Of a DNA stretch of 64,000 nt, positions 41,001-51,069 are shown piece after piece. This stretch comes from Candidozyma auris. Taxonomy: Eukaryota > Ascomycota > Pichiomycetes > Serinales > Metschnikowiaceae. The notes below the pieces were generated by a model. That model worked only from the letters and a program-made list of their open reading frames with translations, did no database searches and was not told the DNA's origin. The first letter of the stretch is position 1. Each line of letters opens with the position of its first letter. The stretch lies in NCBI RefSeq assembly GCF_003013715.1, contig NC_072812.1, forward strand, positions 558,001 through 622,000, given 5' to 3'. The position numbers and the translations under genes are program-made.

Positions 41001-41219
41001 CGTCTGAGTCCATTGTTCCGATTTGATTTCTTCTTTTTGTCAAGGACAACGGCAGAGATCTCCAGAAGATGTAGCACGTTGATAGCGTGCGTCTTTAAAG
41101 AGATCCATCCTAATGAAGCTGCCGCAAGCAAATCGGCATCTAAAAGTGGTGGCGTGAGTAATGGCACCAAGAGAAAAGAAGAGAACAAAATCACGACAAA
41201 CAAGAAGCGCAAGAGGTAA
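38075..41219 (+). CDS. ISW1: ISWI-family chromatin remodelling ATPase, two exons
   Basis: About 1,010 residues. The SNF2 core shows [11 protein letters not shown] (Walker A), [12 protein letters not shown] (DEAH), [11 protein letters not shown] and [18 protein letters not shown], followed by HAND, SANT and SLIDE domains ([24 protein letters not shown]). [17 protein letters not shown] and [15 protein letters not shown] favour Isw1 over Isw2. The large exon has no ATG before the conserved [14 protein letters not shown] block. A first exon at 38075-38104 ([10 protein letters not shown]) joins through GTATGT (38105), AACTAAC (38204-38210) and AAG (38214-38216), giving in-frame [15 protein letters not shown]. 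Isw1 spaces nucleosomes over coding regions. A C-terminal basic tail ends in KKRKR. Confidence 0.94.
38105..38216 (+). other. spliceosomal intron of ISW1
   Basis: 112 nt with a perfect GTATGT 5' site, branch sequence AACTAAC and an AAG acceptor only six bases after the branch motif. Splicing keeps phase 0 and restores the conserved N terminus. Confidence 0.8.
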
Positions 41220-41275
41220 GCAAATAGCTGTATAAAGGAATTGTGTATCATATGTACAAGGAGTTTAAATTATAT

Positions 41276-41764
41276 TCATGCTTCACCTAGTAGTGATTCA
41301 ATGACGGGTTGTAGTTGTAAAGGGCTCACGCCAGAAACATATCTGTGTCTCACGTTTCCGTTTTTGTCGATCAAGAACTTTTCGAAGTTCCATAGTATGC
41401 CTTCAAAGCCCAAGTGACCACGCTTTTGCAGTTTCAAATATATGTACACGGGGTTCGTATCGTCGCCATTGACAGTGCACTTTCTCATGATTGGGAACGT
41501 GCAGTTAAACTTATCTCTAATGACTCTCTCGAGAGCGTCGGCGTCTTCAGGTTCCTGGCCACCAAATTGATTGCAAGGAAACGCTAGAATCTCCAAACCT
41601 TTGGAATGATATTTCTGATATAGCTTCTCCAAATCATCATATTGGTGAGAGAAGCCACAAAGAGACGCGACATTGACGACGAGCACAACTTTCCCTTTCA
41701 ACGAGTCGAAGCTATACAATTGCAGACGACTATCTAGGGTAGTCAACTTGTGAAATGCCAGCAT
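41276..41764 (-). CDS. glutathione-peroxidase-like thiol peroxidase (Gpx/Hyr1 family)
   Basis: 162 residues from ATG 41764. The family blocks are NVASLCGFSHQ with the peroxidatic Cys36, FPCNQFGGQEP with the conserved Gln, and WNFEKFLIDKNG with the Trp/Asn of the active site. These enzymes reduce hydroperoxides using thioredoxin; S. cerevisiae Hyr1/Gpx3 also signals to Yap1. The resolving Cys of Gpx3 (Cys82) aligns with Ile here; a Cys at 88 and another at 96 are nearby. Which of the GPX paralogues it represents is not clear. Convergent with ISW1, 56 bp apart. Confidence 0.9.
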   Translation of the reverse strand: MLAFHKLTTLDSRLQLYSFDSLKGKVVLVVNVASLCGFSHQYDDLEKLYQKYHSKGLEILAFPCNQFGGQEPEDADALERVIRDKFNCTFPIMRKCTVNGDDTNPVYIYLKLQKRGHLGFEGILWNFEKFLIDKNGNVRHRYVSGVSPLQLQPVIESLLGEA

Positions 41765-42483
41765 TGGTGATTATTGTGATGTCGGTAGCTGAAGATGCAT
41801 TGCGACTGTCTACTTCACCGTTCGGACTTGAGTTGCACCGAGTGGCACAGGTGCCGTACACAGGGTCACAAGGAGAGAACGGTGATGATACAATCAAATT
41901 TTTGTTTTCTATTAGACAAGGCTTGAAAGATTCGAGAGAGAAAGTTTGATAAGAATAGAAGCTGGTGTCAAGAAGACGCCTTTGAGTAATAACATTACCA
42001 CAGAGGGGCTGAGGATTACATGGATGCGTTACAGAGAAGAATAAATCCCTTTCCGCAGGTTTAGTGCCGTCTTGCCTCCCTGCACACATCACTTTCTAAC
42101 TGGAGAGCTCATTCCGATATTATCCGTGCGAGGACTGTAGAATCACACGATTTCTTATTGTTTGAGGGATGTCTGGAGGCAACATATGGCTGAACAGAGG
42201 TAAACTTTTTTTTTTTGTTTTGTTATATACCTTGCTTCCCCAGAAAAAGTGTAGCACTTTGCAAACACTCTTTATTAAAAAATCATTCATCCAATCACCA
42301 ACTACCTCGGGTGCAGAAAGGATTTCATTCAGCGAGACGCATCGGCATTAAGTCGTTCCTTCCCCTTTCCATTAATTCCTTTCGTTGTTTACGCAATCTC
42401 CTCAAGTATATTCCTTCCTTCCAGTCATCGGACTTTGGACACATATATTCACCACCGGGTAAAACACCTCCGATTTACTCAAC
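41765..42483. other. divergent intergenic region GPX / MDM34
   Basis: About 720 bp with a T run near 42206-42217. A 60-codon ATG frame at 42169 (MSGGNIWLNRGK...) could be an upstream reading frame for MDM34 but resembles no known protein. No other feature seen. Confidence 0.45.
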
Positions 42484-44103
42484 ATGTCATTTAAAGTCAA
42501 CTGGAACACCCTAGAAACGGACTCGTTACGTTCGTGGACCACAGAGTTGCTAACTGACGCCTTAAACTCGGGGAGAAGACCTAACATTCTAGCGTCAGAT
42601 ATCCAGATCAAAGACCTCAATTTCGGCAAAGTGGCTCCTGATTTCGAGATATTAGAAATTGGAGAGCTCGACAAGGATAGGTTCAGAGGGATCTTCAAAA
42701 TTAGCTATTCTGGAGACTTCCACTTGACCCTTCATACTAAAGTGCAAGCGAACCCGTTGAAGATCTACTGCGACAATTCTCAGGAGAAGGAAGTGTCGTC
42801 GCTCCAGTCGTTCGTTACTCCTGACTTTCTATTATCGGTTGAACCGTTCAATCTTCCTCTAGATCTAAAGTTGAGTGACATCAAGATTTCTGGGATCGGC
42901 ATCATTGTGTTCTCCAAGAGCAAGGGATTAACTTTGGTCTTCCGCAACGACCCACTTGACTCCATCAAGGTGAGTTCCACATTTGATACGGTCCAGGTTC
43001 TAGCTAATTTCTTGCAGAAGCAGATTGAGACTCAAATCAGGGATTTGTTCAGGGAAACGTTGCCCACTCTTTTGCATAAGCTCAGCTTGAAGTATGTTTC
43101 TGCTCTTACTCCTAACGAGGTGATGAATAACATAAAAGATCATTTGAATTCGCCGGCATACTCAAATAGCTTGGATTTCTCCGAGTCACAGACTATCTCA
43201 TCCAACAATTTGAGACGCCTTGCAAGTCTTTACAGCTCAAGGGAAACTCTCAATTTGAATGTTCCCAAGTTTAGGCGCATCGTGCAGAGAAACAGTCTAG
43301 AAAAGTTCAACAAGCATCTCTATCCAAACTTGGTCAACTCGTTGTACTCCAAGTTGGATATCGACACACCTGTAGCTGCAACCAACAGCAACAATTGTGT
43401 TCCTGTTGAACTTTTCGCTCAAGATAACTTTTCCAGTGTCGAATGTATTGTCAAGGAGATATCTAGTATCCAAGGAAAGTCCTTCAAATCGGTCAACAGC
43501 AACGAGAAGACGTCACCCAAGAGAAGAACGATTAAGATGGGTAGCAAGATGAGGAAAAAGAAGCAGAGTATTGAACAGCCAGCTTCAAGCCCAGCGGTAC
43601 AGGACTCCTCGATGCTTAGATCGACGACCATGTCTAAGACCGCTACAGAGTACTGCGACTCGTCGTCTGACACCTTTGTGGATGAGGAATCTTCTGCTAG
43701 AGTCGAACAACCTACACCCAAGCAAGACTTCAACAAGCGTCCACCTTTGGTTATTCATTACAATCATCTTGCGCACAACCCTTTAAGCGGATGCCCTTCT
43801 CCCTTGAGCTCGAACTCTTCTTTTATCGGCGGTGTAGGCATCGGGAACCCATCGTTCTCATTAGCCCATGCCCCACCTATCTCTACCTCGCCAATAGGTA
43901 AAAAGGAGAAATCAGAGGAAGTGAAGGCAAGAGAACTCAAAGTAAAGAAGTCTTTGAATCATATCGATATTGGAAGGATCAATGAGAAATTACAAATGCA
44001 TTTGAGTGAGCGGAAGCCACCTTCAGAGTCTGCGGACAAGCGACACTACGAGGGCGAGGAAGTTGAAGCGCCTCCACCACCATATCACCATATCACCACA
44101 TAA
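42484..44103 (+). CDS. MDM34: ERMES subunit Mdm34 (mitochondrial outer membrane)
   Basis: 539 residues from ATG 42484. The N-terminal 200 residues form an SMP lipid-transfer domain: [38 protein letters not shown] and the beta-rich stretch to [18 protein letters not shown] match Mdm34. The C-terminal part is Ser/Pro-rich and basic, with PPPPYH at the very end resembling a PY motif; Rsp5-dependent ubiquitination through a PY motif is known for S. cerevisiae Mdm34. The ERMES complex tethers ER to mitochondria for phospholipid transfer. Confidence 0.92.
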   Translation: MSFKVNWNTLETDSLRSWTTELLTDALNSGRRPNILASDIQIKDLNFGKVAPDFEILEIGELDKDRFRGIFKISYSGDFHLTLHTKVQANPLKIYCDNSQEKEVSSLQSFVTPDFLLSVEPFNLPLDLKLSDIKISGIGIIVFSKSKGLTLVFRNDPLDSIKVSSTFDTVQVLANFLQKQIETQIRDLFRETLPTLLHKLSLKYVSALTPNEVMNNIKDHLNSPAYSNSLDFSESQTISSNNLRRLASLYSSRETLNLNVPKFRRIVQRNSLEKFNKHLYPNLVNSLYSKLDIDTPVAATNSNNCVPVELFAQDNFSSVECIVKEISSIQGKSFKSVNSNEKTSPKRRTIKMGSKMRKKKQSIEQPASSPAVQDSSMLRSTTMSKTATEYCDSSSDTFVDEESSARVEQPTPKQDFNKRPPLVIHYNHLAHNPLSGCPSPLSSNSSFIGGVGIGNPSFSLAHAPPISTSPIGKKEKSEEVKARELKVKKSLNHIDIGRINEKLQMHLSERKPPSESADKRHYEGEEVEAPPPPYHHITT

Positions 44104-44431
44104 CACTGATCCATTAATGTTTACGAAGTAACGGCGACATGATTTACATAGCTATGAGATTATTTATACATACATATATTTATTATCAATTTGAAAGGCT
44201 TTATCGAGCATGGCGCGACGACTGTAATTTGACCAGATTTGGACAAGATAAAAATAGGCGCGAGTGCCTGATACACTTACTTTTTTTTTTCCCTTTGAAT
44301 AGCTGTGCGCTTCAACTCGCCTCGTGTACTTACTTCAGTCGTTAATAGCATTCAAAGTCCCATTAAGTCGATCGCTTATTTATTTTTGTCATTTTCATCG
44401 GCATTTTTTTACAGCATAATATCAAAGAAAA
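44104..44431. other. intergenic region MDM34 to CHS7
   Basis: About 330 bp, AT-rich with a T run near 44280-44290. Presumably terminator and CHS7 promoter; nothing else seen. Confidence 0.5.
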
Positions 44432-45355
44432 ATGACATTTGGAAAGTTTGATGTTCTTTGCAATAACACGATGCTTCCACTATGTTCGGTAGTTGGCTCT
44501 GTCAATGGCACCTCTGTGTTCGAGAAGGGGATAGTGCCTAGCTGCTACCCTAGGCCTGTCGAGTTGGCCAACACCATGATATTTAATTTGGGCTCAGCCT
44601 TCATTCACTTTGGTGCTCTATTGGTGGTGCTTATAATCATCTTCAACGTCAGAAGCAAATACACCGCTATTGGCAGGTCTGAGCTTCTCCACTTTTTCTA
44701 CTTATACTTGGCCTTGACTATCAGCTCGCTTGTGGTTGATTGCGGAGTGACTCCTCCAGGGTCCTCCAGTTACGCCTGGTTTGTTGCGCTTCAGCTAGGT
44801 ATTGTGGGTGCCTTGTGTATTTCATTGCTATATAATGGTTTCACCTGTTTTCAGTTCTGGGAGGATGGCCTGACTCGGTCGATGTGGGTATTGCGAATCA
44901 TCAGTATTGTGTGGTTTGTGGTGAACTTTATTGTGGCCATGGCCACCTTCAAACTGTGGGGCCCAGCTTTGAACGACCGCTCAACTACTGCGCTTTTCGT
45001 TGTTTCATACGTGCTAAATGCCATCATTTTGGCACTCTACGTGGTGTCTCAGCTTGTACTCGTGTTCTTTGCCCTTGACTCGTGGTGGCACTTGGGCGCC
45101 ATTGTTTTGTTCTGCTTTTTCTTCATTGTGGGGCAAGTTCTCATGTACGCTGTTAACAAGCAGATATGCGAAGGCACGAAACACTACGTCGATGGTGTGT
45201 TCTTCGCTACAGCATGCAACTTGTTCGCTGTCATGATGATCTATAAATTCTGGGACATGATCACAGTAGACGACCTCGAGTTTTCTGTTGCAAACGTGGA
45301 GCAAGGCGTCACTGCCTTTGGTGAGCAGGAAAAGAGGTATAGTACACTTTTTTAG
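44432..45355 (+). CDS. CHS7: chitin synthase export chaperone Chs7
   Basis: 307 residues from ATG 44432. The N-terminal LCNNTMLPLCSVVG and PSCYPRPVELANTMIFNLGSAF blocks are diagnostic of Chs7, followed by seven membrane segments in a receptor-like topology and a short tail (TVDDLEFSVANVEQG). Chs7 is an ER protein needed for folding and export of chitin synthase III (Chs3), so it controls cell-wall chitin. The plus-strand neighbours MDM34 and RGD1 are transcribed in the same direction but have their own promoters. Confidence 0.96.
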   Translation: MTFGKFDVLCNNTMLPLCSVVGSVNGTSVFEKGIVPSCYPRPVELANTMIFNLGSAFIHFGALLVVLIIIFNVRSKYTAIGRSELLHFFYLYLALTISSLVVDCGVTPPGSSSYAWFVALQLGIVGALCISLLYNGFTCFQFWEDGLTRSMWVLRIISIVWFVVNFIVAMATFKLWGPALNDRSTTALFVVSYVLNAIILALYVVSQLVLVFFALDSWWHLGAIVLFCFFFIVGQVLMYAVNKQICEGTKHYVDGVFFATACNLFAVMMIYKFWDMITVDDLEFSVANVEQGVTAFGEQEKRYSTLF

Positions 45356-45766
45356 GTGTGTAAGAACTTACTGTATAGTTCTTCCAATGCATTTGCATCA
45401 CTCTATGTCTGAGATCTTTCAAAGCTCAGGATATTAGTGGATTACAAAATTCTTCATACTCGGTATATTATCAACTCATTGCTGCGAGGTAGGCTTGTTT
45501 ACTTTATACGCATGGCTTGGCCAGTGCAACTATGATCCTTTCATGTAGAGATTCACATTCAGAAACTTTTACCCAGAATATTAAGTTCAAACGCTTAGAA
45601 CAATATTCAAGTCCATAGGTTTTCGTGCAGTCACTAAAACACTCGCAGAGGCACTCCTGTTTTGCGTAATTAGCTATCTATCGAGTGACAGTACCGTGAC
45701 GTATATGACGAACCGCGCCAACATATCAACTCAACTAAAATAAGTACCTTGTCTTATTCCACAATC
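45356..45766. other. intergenic region CHS7 to RGD1
   Basis: About 410 bp, terminator and promoter. I see no additional gene or motif. Confidence 0.5.
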
Positions 45767-47605
45767 ATGAGTCCTCAAGAAACGCCCGAGCAGTCAGAGG
45801 GCTCTAAGCTCTTGGAGCTGGAGACAATTAAAACGTTTATGAACACTGATGGTGCTCTCGAGGTGCTTTTGGCCAGGCTTAAGCGATCTCTTGGTACCGG
45901 CGAAGAGTTCGCCAAGTATGTCAAGAGAAAGGCACAAATTGAAGATGATCACTACAGTCAGCTTAGAAAATACGCTTCCAACGTTCGTGGGAATTTGAAA
46001 AACACCAAGAACAAAAATGACTCGTTCTCTTCGAAACTAGACGAGATCATCGAGTTTGACGAGAAACTCTACTCTGTGGGGTCCTCGTACGTGAAAGCGT
46101 TGAACACGATGCACGATGAGATTGTCTCCTTAAACCATACGGTGGACCGATCACGTAAGAACATAAAGGATGAGGTGAAGAGAAAGGAAAAGGAGTGTGC
46201 CGACTCTATTCAGATGGCTGAGAAGGCGAAACAAAAATACTACCACTGCTGTGAAGACTTGGAGCGGTTGAAGATGTCGGACCCCAATAAAAAGACATTT
46301 CTCAAAAGTAAACCTGAAGAGGAAGAATTGCAGAGAAAAGTGGACTTGGCCGATCAAGAATACAAGAACAAAGTTTCCGCTTGCAAAAAGTTGAAGGATG
46401 AGATGTTGATGATCTACAGACCAACGAACACAAAAAAATTGAAGAATTTAATATTGGAAATGGATATTGCCTTAAATGTTCAGCTACAAAAGTTTGCCAC
46501 CTGGAGCGAAACACTTGTAATGAATTCAGGTGTCTTAATTAGCCCATTGCAGGACAACAAGCCATCAATGAAAGCCCTCGCTGCTAGCATTGACAATGAA
46601 CTCGACTTGTACAACTATATCTCGAAAAACTCCAACAATCCAAGCAACAAGCTGTTAACCCCCGTCGAATACACACCACACCCTTCGTTCGCAAAACACA
46701 CAAAGCCTGCTAAGCCATTCTTTAACAACGCCAATAGCAGCAACAATGTCAACTCTGCAAACAACTCGACTAATAAGAATCTCGGCTCTAACTTGGCTCC
46801 GACACAATCACTGCAATCTCAAACCCTCAAGAGCCAAAGTCAGACTAATCTAAACTCTGAACCCAAAGGTAATGCAACTCCGGCAGAGAGTACATCCAGT
46901 ACATTTACCTATAGTTCATTGGACCCAAGCACTCATCAAAGTGACTTAACTGGCCCCAAGTCTTTGAGTCAAGTCAGTCAATATGCTCAACCTACCTTTG
47001 GCGTTTCCATCGAGGATGTCATTCAGTACGCAGGTATCGACAACGTTCCGCTAGTTGTTAAAAGGTGCATAGAGATTATCGAGAATTATGGTCTAGATAT
47101 TGAAGGCATTTATCGAACTAGTGGTAACAAGACTACTGTTCAGCAGCTTAAGGAGTCAATTGACTCGAACTTTGCTAACTATTTAATGATTGGCCATAAC
47201 ATAGATCCAAACAACGTGATGGATGCTGATATATACTGCACGGCTTCCCTTATGAAGATATATTTCGCTTCCCTTCCGGAACCTCTTTTGACATCAGCTT
47301 GTTACCAATCCTTCATCGAAACAGTCAAATCAACTGACGAGACATTCATTGCGAAGAAATTGCATCATTTGGTGTATAACTTACCCGATGGTGCTTACTT
47401 CACCTTAAGAGCTTTGATATTTCATTTGAATAAGGTGGCCGCTCATCAGCATAATAATCGCATGACCGCTAAGTCTTTGGCCATCATTTGGGGACCAGCG
47501 ATCCTCAACGATAACTCGATGTCTCCACAGGACTTGAGCTATAAGACAAAGGTCGTCGAAGAGTTGATGCTAATTGCTAACGAAATCTTTGACGCTGATG
47601 AGTAA
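45767..47605 (+). CDS. RGD1: F-BAR RhoGAP protein Rgd1
   Basis: 612 residues from the ATG at 45767 (MSPQETPEQ). An F-BAR membrane-bending domain occupies about 20-270 (KRSLGTGEEFAKYVKRKAQIED and long helices), a Ser/Asn-rich linker follows, and a RhoGAP domain ends the protein (about 425-612) with the arginine finger in IEGIYRTSGN and the KSLAIIWGPAIL block. Rgd1 stimulates GTP hydrolysis by Rho3 and Rho4 and acts in polarised growth, cell-wall integrity and osmotic signalling. Confidence 0.93.
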   Translation: MSPQETPEQSEGSKLLELETIKTFMNTDGALEVLLARLKRSLGTGEEFAKYVKRKAQIEDDHYSQLRKYASNVRGNLKNTKNKNDSFSSKLDEIIEFDEKLYSVGSSYVKALNTMHDEIVSLNHTVDRSRKNIKDEVKRKEKECADSIQMAEKAKQKYYHCCEDLERLKMSDPNKKTFLKSKPEEEELQRKVDLADQEYKNKVSACKKLKDEMLMIYRPTNTKKLKNLILEMDIALNVQLQKFATWSETLVMNSGVLISPLQDNKPSMKALAASIDNELDLYNYISKNSNNPSNKLLTPVEYTPHPSFAKHTKPAKPFFNNANSSNNVNSANNSTNKNLGSNLAPTQSLQSQTLKSQSQTNLNSEPKGNATPAESTSSTFTYSSLDPSTHQSDLTGPKSLSQVSQYAQPTFGVSIEDVIQYAGIDNVPLVVKRCIEIIENYGLDIEGIYRTSGNKTTVQQLKESIDSNFANYLMIGHNIDPNNVMDADIYCTASLMKIYFASLPEPLLTSACYQSFIETVKSTDETFIAKKLHHLVYNLPDGAYFTLRALIFHLNKVAAHQHNNRMTAKSLAIIWGPAILNDNSMSPQDLSYKTKVVEELMLIANEIFDADE

Positions 47606-47659
47606 AATATTTTCTAGCTAGTTCTCTGTGGATGCTAATGAATACATAAGTGCCGTAAT

Positions 47660-48331
47660 CTAGTACATCATATGCCCCGATGACGGTCTGGTATGATCAT
47701 AATCATTCGCTCTGCTTTGGCCTGAACCTCTCTCGTATCTATCAGTTTGCCTACTACCAGCAGCACGACCTCGATATGTATCACGTTCACGAACTGGTAG
47801 GTTGAAGCGAGGAGGTCTAGGAGCTGAAGGTGTTATTAGCTGTTTGACCTTGAAATTATTCTTGTACGATAGTTCTTTCTCGGCCTCCTCACGTTGCTTC
47901 CGTTCTGTTTCCTCTCGTTTTGCCTTCTCTTCCTCTTCAAGCTGTTTTGCGTATTCTTCGTCAGTAATCCCTAACGCCTTCCGTCGTATATCTTTCAATT
48001 CCACTTTGAGACTTTCGTGAAACTCAGGGGAATCAATAATTTTCTCCTGGATATCCTTATCAACAATCTCAAGAATGTTGGAGCCGACTTTATTACTAAT
48101 TATCTCACCCTGTATTAATGCAGCCATCTTTCCCTTATTCTTCAACAAAATGGTAGGGTCTGATTTTAGCTTCGACTCGATCATCAACTTTAGTTTGAGC
48201 TGAAGATTAGAATGTGTCTGCGAAGACTTGAAGTTCTCCAATAATCGTTTCCGCTGCTTATCAAAGGACCCATTCTTCTTGTATATCAGAGTGAGGTACT
48301 TGTTATCTATCTTTTGCGACTTTTCACTCAT
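47660..48331 (-). CDS. SHG1: COMPASS subunit Shg1-like protein
   Basis: 223 residues from ATG 48331. The N-terminal 110 residues match the BOD1/SHG1 domain pattern: YKKNGSFDKQRKRLLENF, then a helical region through LKLMIESKLKSDPTIL to VDKDIQEKIIDSPEF. A Glu/Lys-rich coiled coil and an RGG-like, Arg/Tyr-rich C terminus (YRGRAAGSRQTDRYERGSG) follow, longer than the 142-residue S. cerevisiae protein. Shg1 belongs to the Set1/COMPASS histone H3K4 methyltransferase. It shares a 118-bp divergent promoter with the cullin gene. Confidence 0.75.
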   Translation of the reverse strand: MSEKSQKIDNKYLTLIYKKNGSFDKQRKRLLENFKSSQTHSNLQLKLKLMIESKLKSDPTILLKNKGKMAALIQGEIISNKVGSNILEIVDKDIQEKIIDSPEFHESLKVELKDIRRKALGITDEEYAKQLEEEEKAKREETERKQREEAEKELSYKNNFKVKQLITPSAPRPPRFNLPVRERDTYRGRAAGSRQTDRYERGSGQSRANDYDHTRPSSGHMMY

Positions 48332-48449
48332 ATTAAACGGGCTCTTGAAGAAGAGATGTAGTAGTGCGTGCGTGTGGAGTTCTTGATAATCAACCGTGAG
48401 ATATCGCGATACAACTGTCTAAGGAGTGCTTCAACACATATTCAAGCAC

Positions 48450-50741
48450 ATGAACAAAGAAAGCCTATTGAGCTTTGGCGCCAAAACCCAGAGCTCTAAT
48501 CTCGATGGCTTCCCCTCCCATCTAGGATGTGGCGTTCTTGCTCCCCTGCAAAGAAACATTATTACACGAAGAAACGTGAACAAACGTGCAAAACTGGTTT
48601 CAGAGGATGATCAAACCAATTATAAAAGAGTGGTAGAGGATAAAAGGAATTACTTGCATAATGTGGTACAAATCATACTTTCAGGTGGCGGTAGAGACCT
48701 CCCCGTTTGTGAAATCAACAAGCATGTTACTGCATTGGCAAACTACAAGCACTCTGAACAGGCAAGACTAGGCGACTTTGTCCTCAACGCTATTGATAAG
48801 ACATTCAAGGACACTGTTCAACAAAAAGCTTGGAATGCTCTCAACATAGACAACGGTGTCACTGCAAGCAAAGTGTTTGTGGAGGAATTCAATTCTTGGA
48901 ACGCCAATCTTGAGCTTCTTCTGAAAGCTTTCTTATACTTGGACAGAGTTTATCTACTACAGCACCCCAAAAAACAGCCCATTCAAGAACATGGATTGCG
49001 TCTTTTTGCGGAGACTTGTCTTGGGGAAGACAGTGAGCATTTTCGACTCATTATTGAAAAACTCATAAAATCCATGCATTCGACAATCATCGAAGACCCC
49101 GGATTGATGGATCACAAAGCATTCATTTCGCTTATGCGCCTCATTGGGAGGATAGATTTCGATAAGACGTATGTTCTGATTATGGGGCTTGAAAAGGTCC
49201 TTTCTCTGAACTACTATCATTGGAATTCACTGTGGATGCAATCGCCCACTACATATTTTGACAAAGTTCTAAGCAATTTGAGGAATGATATCCTACTATT
49301 CAAGCAGATGGGTTACAATGAGACGGCTGCCACATTTGCAAGACAAGTGTTGCGGCATACTATTATCACTGATCTTTCAAAAGTATTGTCAACCTGTTTG
49401 GCTCCTCTTCTTGACACTACCAGATCAACTGACTTAGGTATCCTTATAAAGTATCTTCTTGCAGAGGGTGAGACCGTGAATGCTGACTATGTCAAAGAAG
49501 TAATATACTATTTTGGTATGCATATTCAGGCGGAGTCGGGACGTACGCTCGAGTCGTGCTCCATCTCCGGGAAGAACCCGATTCCCGAACTTATAAAGTT
49601 GAGAGATCGCTACTTTGACGTTTGCAAAAACCTATTGTATGTCAACGCCGATAAATTTGAATTCGAAGTCAGATCTGCCTTGTCGAAAACTATATCTAGT
49701 GCTGATAATCAGAATTTCTGTTTGCGGCAGTTTTCGAAATACTGCGATTCGTTCTTCAAGTCCAAGGAAAGAGATATTGATGCCTTCATATCGACGCTCA
49801 TAGCTTTTTTTAAGCTCACGGAGAACAAGAGCAAGCTACTTAGTAACTATGAGAGAGATCTCTCGAAAAGGCTACTATTGGGAAGAAACTTTAATTTCTC
49901 CATGGAATGCAAAATTGTTGAGTCCTTGCTCTCCGAAGTAGGAGAGGGAGTCGACGGCTCCAAGCTAAAATATATGATTGGTGATTTGAGGCGATGCTAT
50001 GATGAGTATTCACACGTGAACGTTGATATCAACTTCTTTCCGCTTGTTCTACAGAAGTCCAATTGGCCTGATGTTCCTAAGCATTCCACCGACATTAAGC
50101 TTCCAGAGGCTTTGCAGCACGCATTGACTACATTCACCGATTACTATGTTCGATCGAATAAGAAACACAAATACCAGCAACTTGATTGGACAAATTATAT
50201 GTTTCATCAGCTCACGTTGCTGGTCCATTTTGATAAAGGCCCGAAGGATCTTCAAGTGAATCTTTTACAAGCGACAGTTATCTTGCTGTTTTCAGAGATT
50301 GATACGATTACTTTTAAAGAACTACATGAACGGACCGGAATTGACGAGCTGCTCTTGCATAAAGTTGTTTCATCCTTGAGTTCAACAAAATTCCCTCTCT
50401 TGAGAAGAGATGGGGAGCGCTTTGCCTTCAACTTTACCTTCTGGGATAAGGCTCAGAAGATCAGACCGCCCATGTCCAAAGACAAGGAAAATGCTATTAC
50501 CGAGGCGGTTAAGAAGGCGGAAAAGAGAATTAGGGATGATGAGATTAAGGCGGCAGTTGTTCGTAATATGAAAGCGAATAAAACGATGCTCTACCCAGAA
50601 CTCATTGGTCAAGTTTTGATGCAATTGAAGAGTGAGGGAGAAATTCTGGTGACTGATATGAAAAAGGCTGTCGAACAGTTGATCGAGCAAGAATATTTCA
50701 AGAGATCAGATGATGGACAAACACTCATCTACATTCCATGA
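48450..50741 (+). CDS. RTT101: cullin, CUL4/Rtt101-type ubiquitin ligase scaffold
   Basis: 763 residues from the ATG at 48450. Cullin repeats fill the N-terminal half; the cullin-homology domain and winged-helix C terminus include KDLQVNLLQATVILLF, a TGIDELL block and the neddylation segment IKAAVVRNMKANKTML with its conserved Lys, ending DDGQTLIYIP. The C-terminal blocks (KGPKDLQV, RTGID) resemble CUL4 more than CUL1 or CUL3, pointing to Rtt101, the yeast CUL4 counterpart that supports replication through damaged DNA and H3 ubiquitination. A CUL3 assignment is the alternative. Confidence 0.65.
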   Translation: MNKESLLSFGAKTQSSNLDGFPSHLGCGVLAPLQRNIITRRNVNKRAKLVSEDDQTNYKRVVEDKRNYLHNVVQIILSGGGRDLPVCEINKHVTALANYKHSEQARLGDFVLNAIDKTFKDTVQQKAWNALNIDNGVTASKVFVEEFNSWNANLELLLKAFLYLDRVYLLQHPKKQPIQEHGLRLFAETCLGEDSEHFRLIIEKLIKSMHSTIIEDPGLMDHKAFISLMRLIGRIDFDKTYVLIMGLEKVLSLNYYHWNSLWMQSPTTYFDKVLSNLRNDILLFKQMGYNETAATFARQVLRHTIITDLSKVLSTCLAPLLDTTRSTDLGILIKYLLAEGETVNADYVKEVIYYFGMHIQAESGRTLESCSISGKNPIPELIKLRDRYFDVCKNLLYVNADKFEFEVRSALSKTISSADNQNFCLRQFSKYCDSFFKSKERDIDAFISTLIAFFKLTENKSKLLSNYERDLSKRLLLGRNFNFSMECKIVESLLSEVGEGVDGSKLKYMIGDLRRCYDEYSHVNVDINFFPLVLQKSNWPDVPKHSTDIKLPEALQHALTTFTDYYVRSNKKHKYQQLDWTNYMFHQLTLLVHFDKGPKDLQVNLLQATVILLFSEIDTITFKELHERTGIDELLLHKVVSSLSSTKFPLLRRDGERFAFNFTFWDKAQKIRPPMSKDKENAITEAVKKAEKRIRDDEIKAAVVRNMKANKTMLYPELIGQVLMQLKSEGEILVTDMKKAVEQLIEQEYFKRSDDGQTLIYIP

Positions 50742-50784
50742 AGCCAAATGAATCAATTTATATTTGTGCAAATTATGTCTATCA

Positions 50785-51069
50785 TTAAACAGGAACATCC
50801 TCTGGATCAGGGTTGTGAATCCAGTGCTCACCAAAATATGGGATCTTAGAGTAAAAAGTCTGTTGGAACAATGGCCAGTTGTCTGTAAAAGTAGCAACAG
50901 CAGCACCGGCGGCACCACCCCAAAAGATCAAGTCCTTGCCGTAAGACTTGGCGGCAGTGAAGTTAAAGGGGATTTTGGAAACCCGATAAACTGGACCTCT
51001 GATGTACTAACTCTGTTAGCATGATAGTCAATTTTGAAAGCTTTGTTGGTATTTACATACGGAAATCAT
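50785..51069 (-). CDS. QCR10: cytochrome bc1 complex subunit 10, two exons
   Basis: A 76-residue protein from a 9-nt first exon (51061-51069, Met-Ile-Ser) and a second exon (50785-51006). The joined protein begins MISYIRGPVYRVSKIPF and continues KSYGKDLIFWGGAAGAAVAT, NWPLFQQTFYSKIPYFG and a tail PDPEDVPV. This parallels S. cerevisiae Qcr10 (NLMLWGGAS..., EGWPKFQDTLYKKIP). One membrane segment lies around LIFWGGAAGAAVATFT. Qcr10 is the smallest, peripheral subunit of respiratory complex III. No single open frame contains the gene. It converges on the cullin gene (43 bp apart). Confidence 0.88.
51007..51060 (-). other. 54-nt spliceosomal intron of QCR10
   Basis: On the minus strand GTATGTAAAT starts at 51060, the branch motif GCTAAC lies at 51020-51015 and the acceptor TAG ends at 51007. 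Phase 0 after the third codon. The alternative CAG eight bases downstream breaks the frame. Confidence 0.82.

Noticed and set aside
42169..42351. 60-codon ATG frame (MSGGNIWLNRGK...) upstream of MDM34
   Set aside because: Becomes low-complexity after 12 residues, no homology, no good splice signals; at most an upstream ORF.
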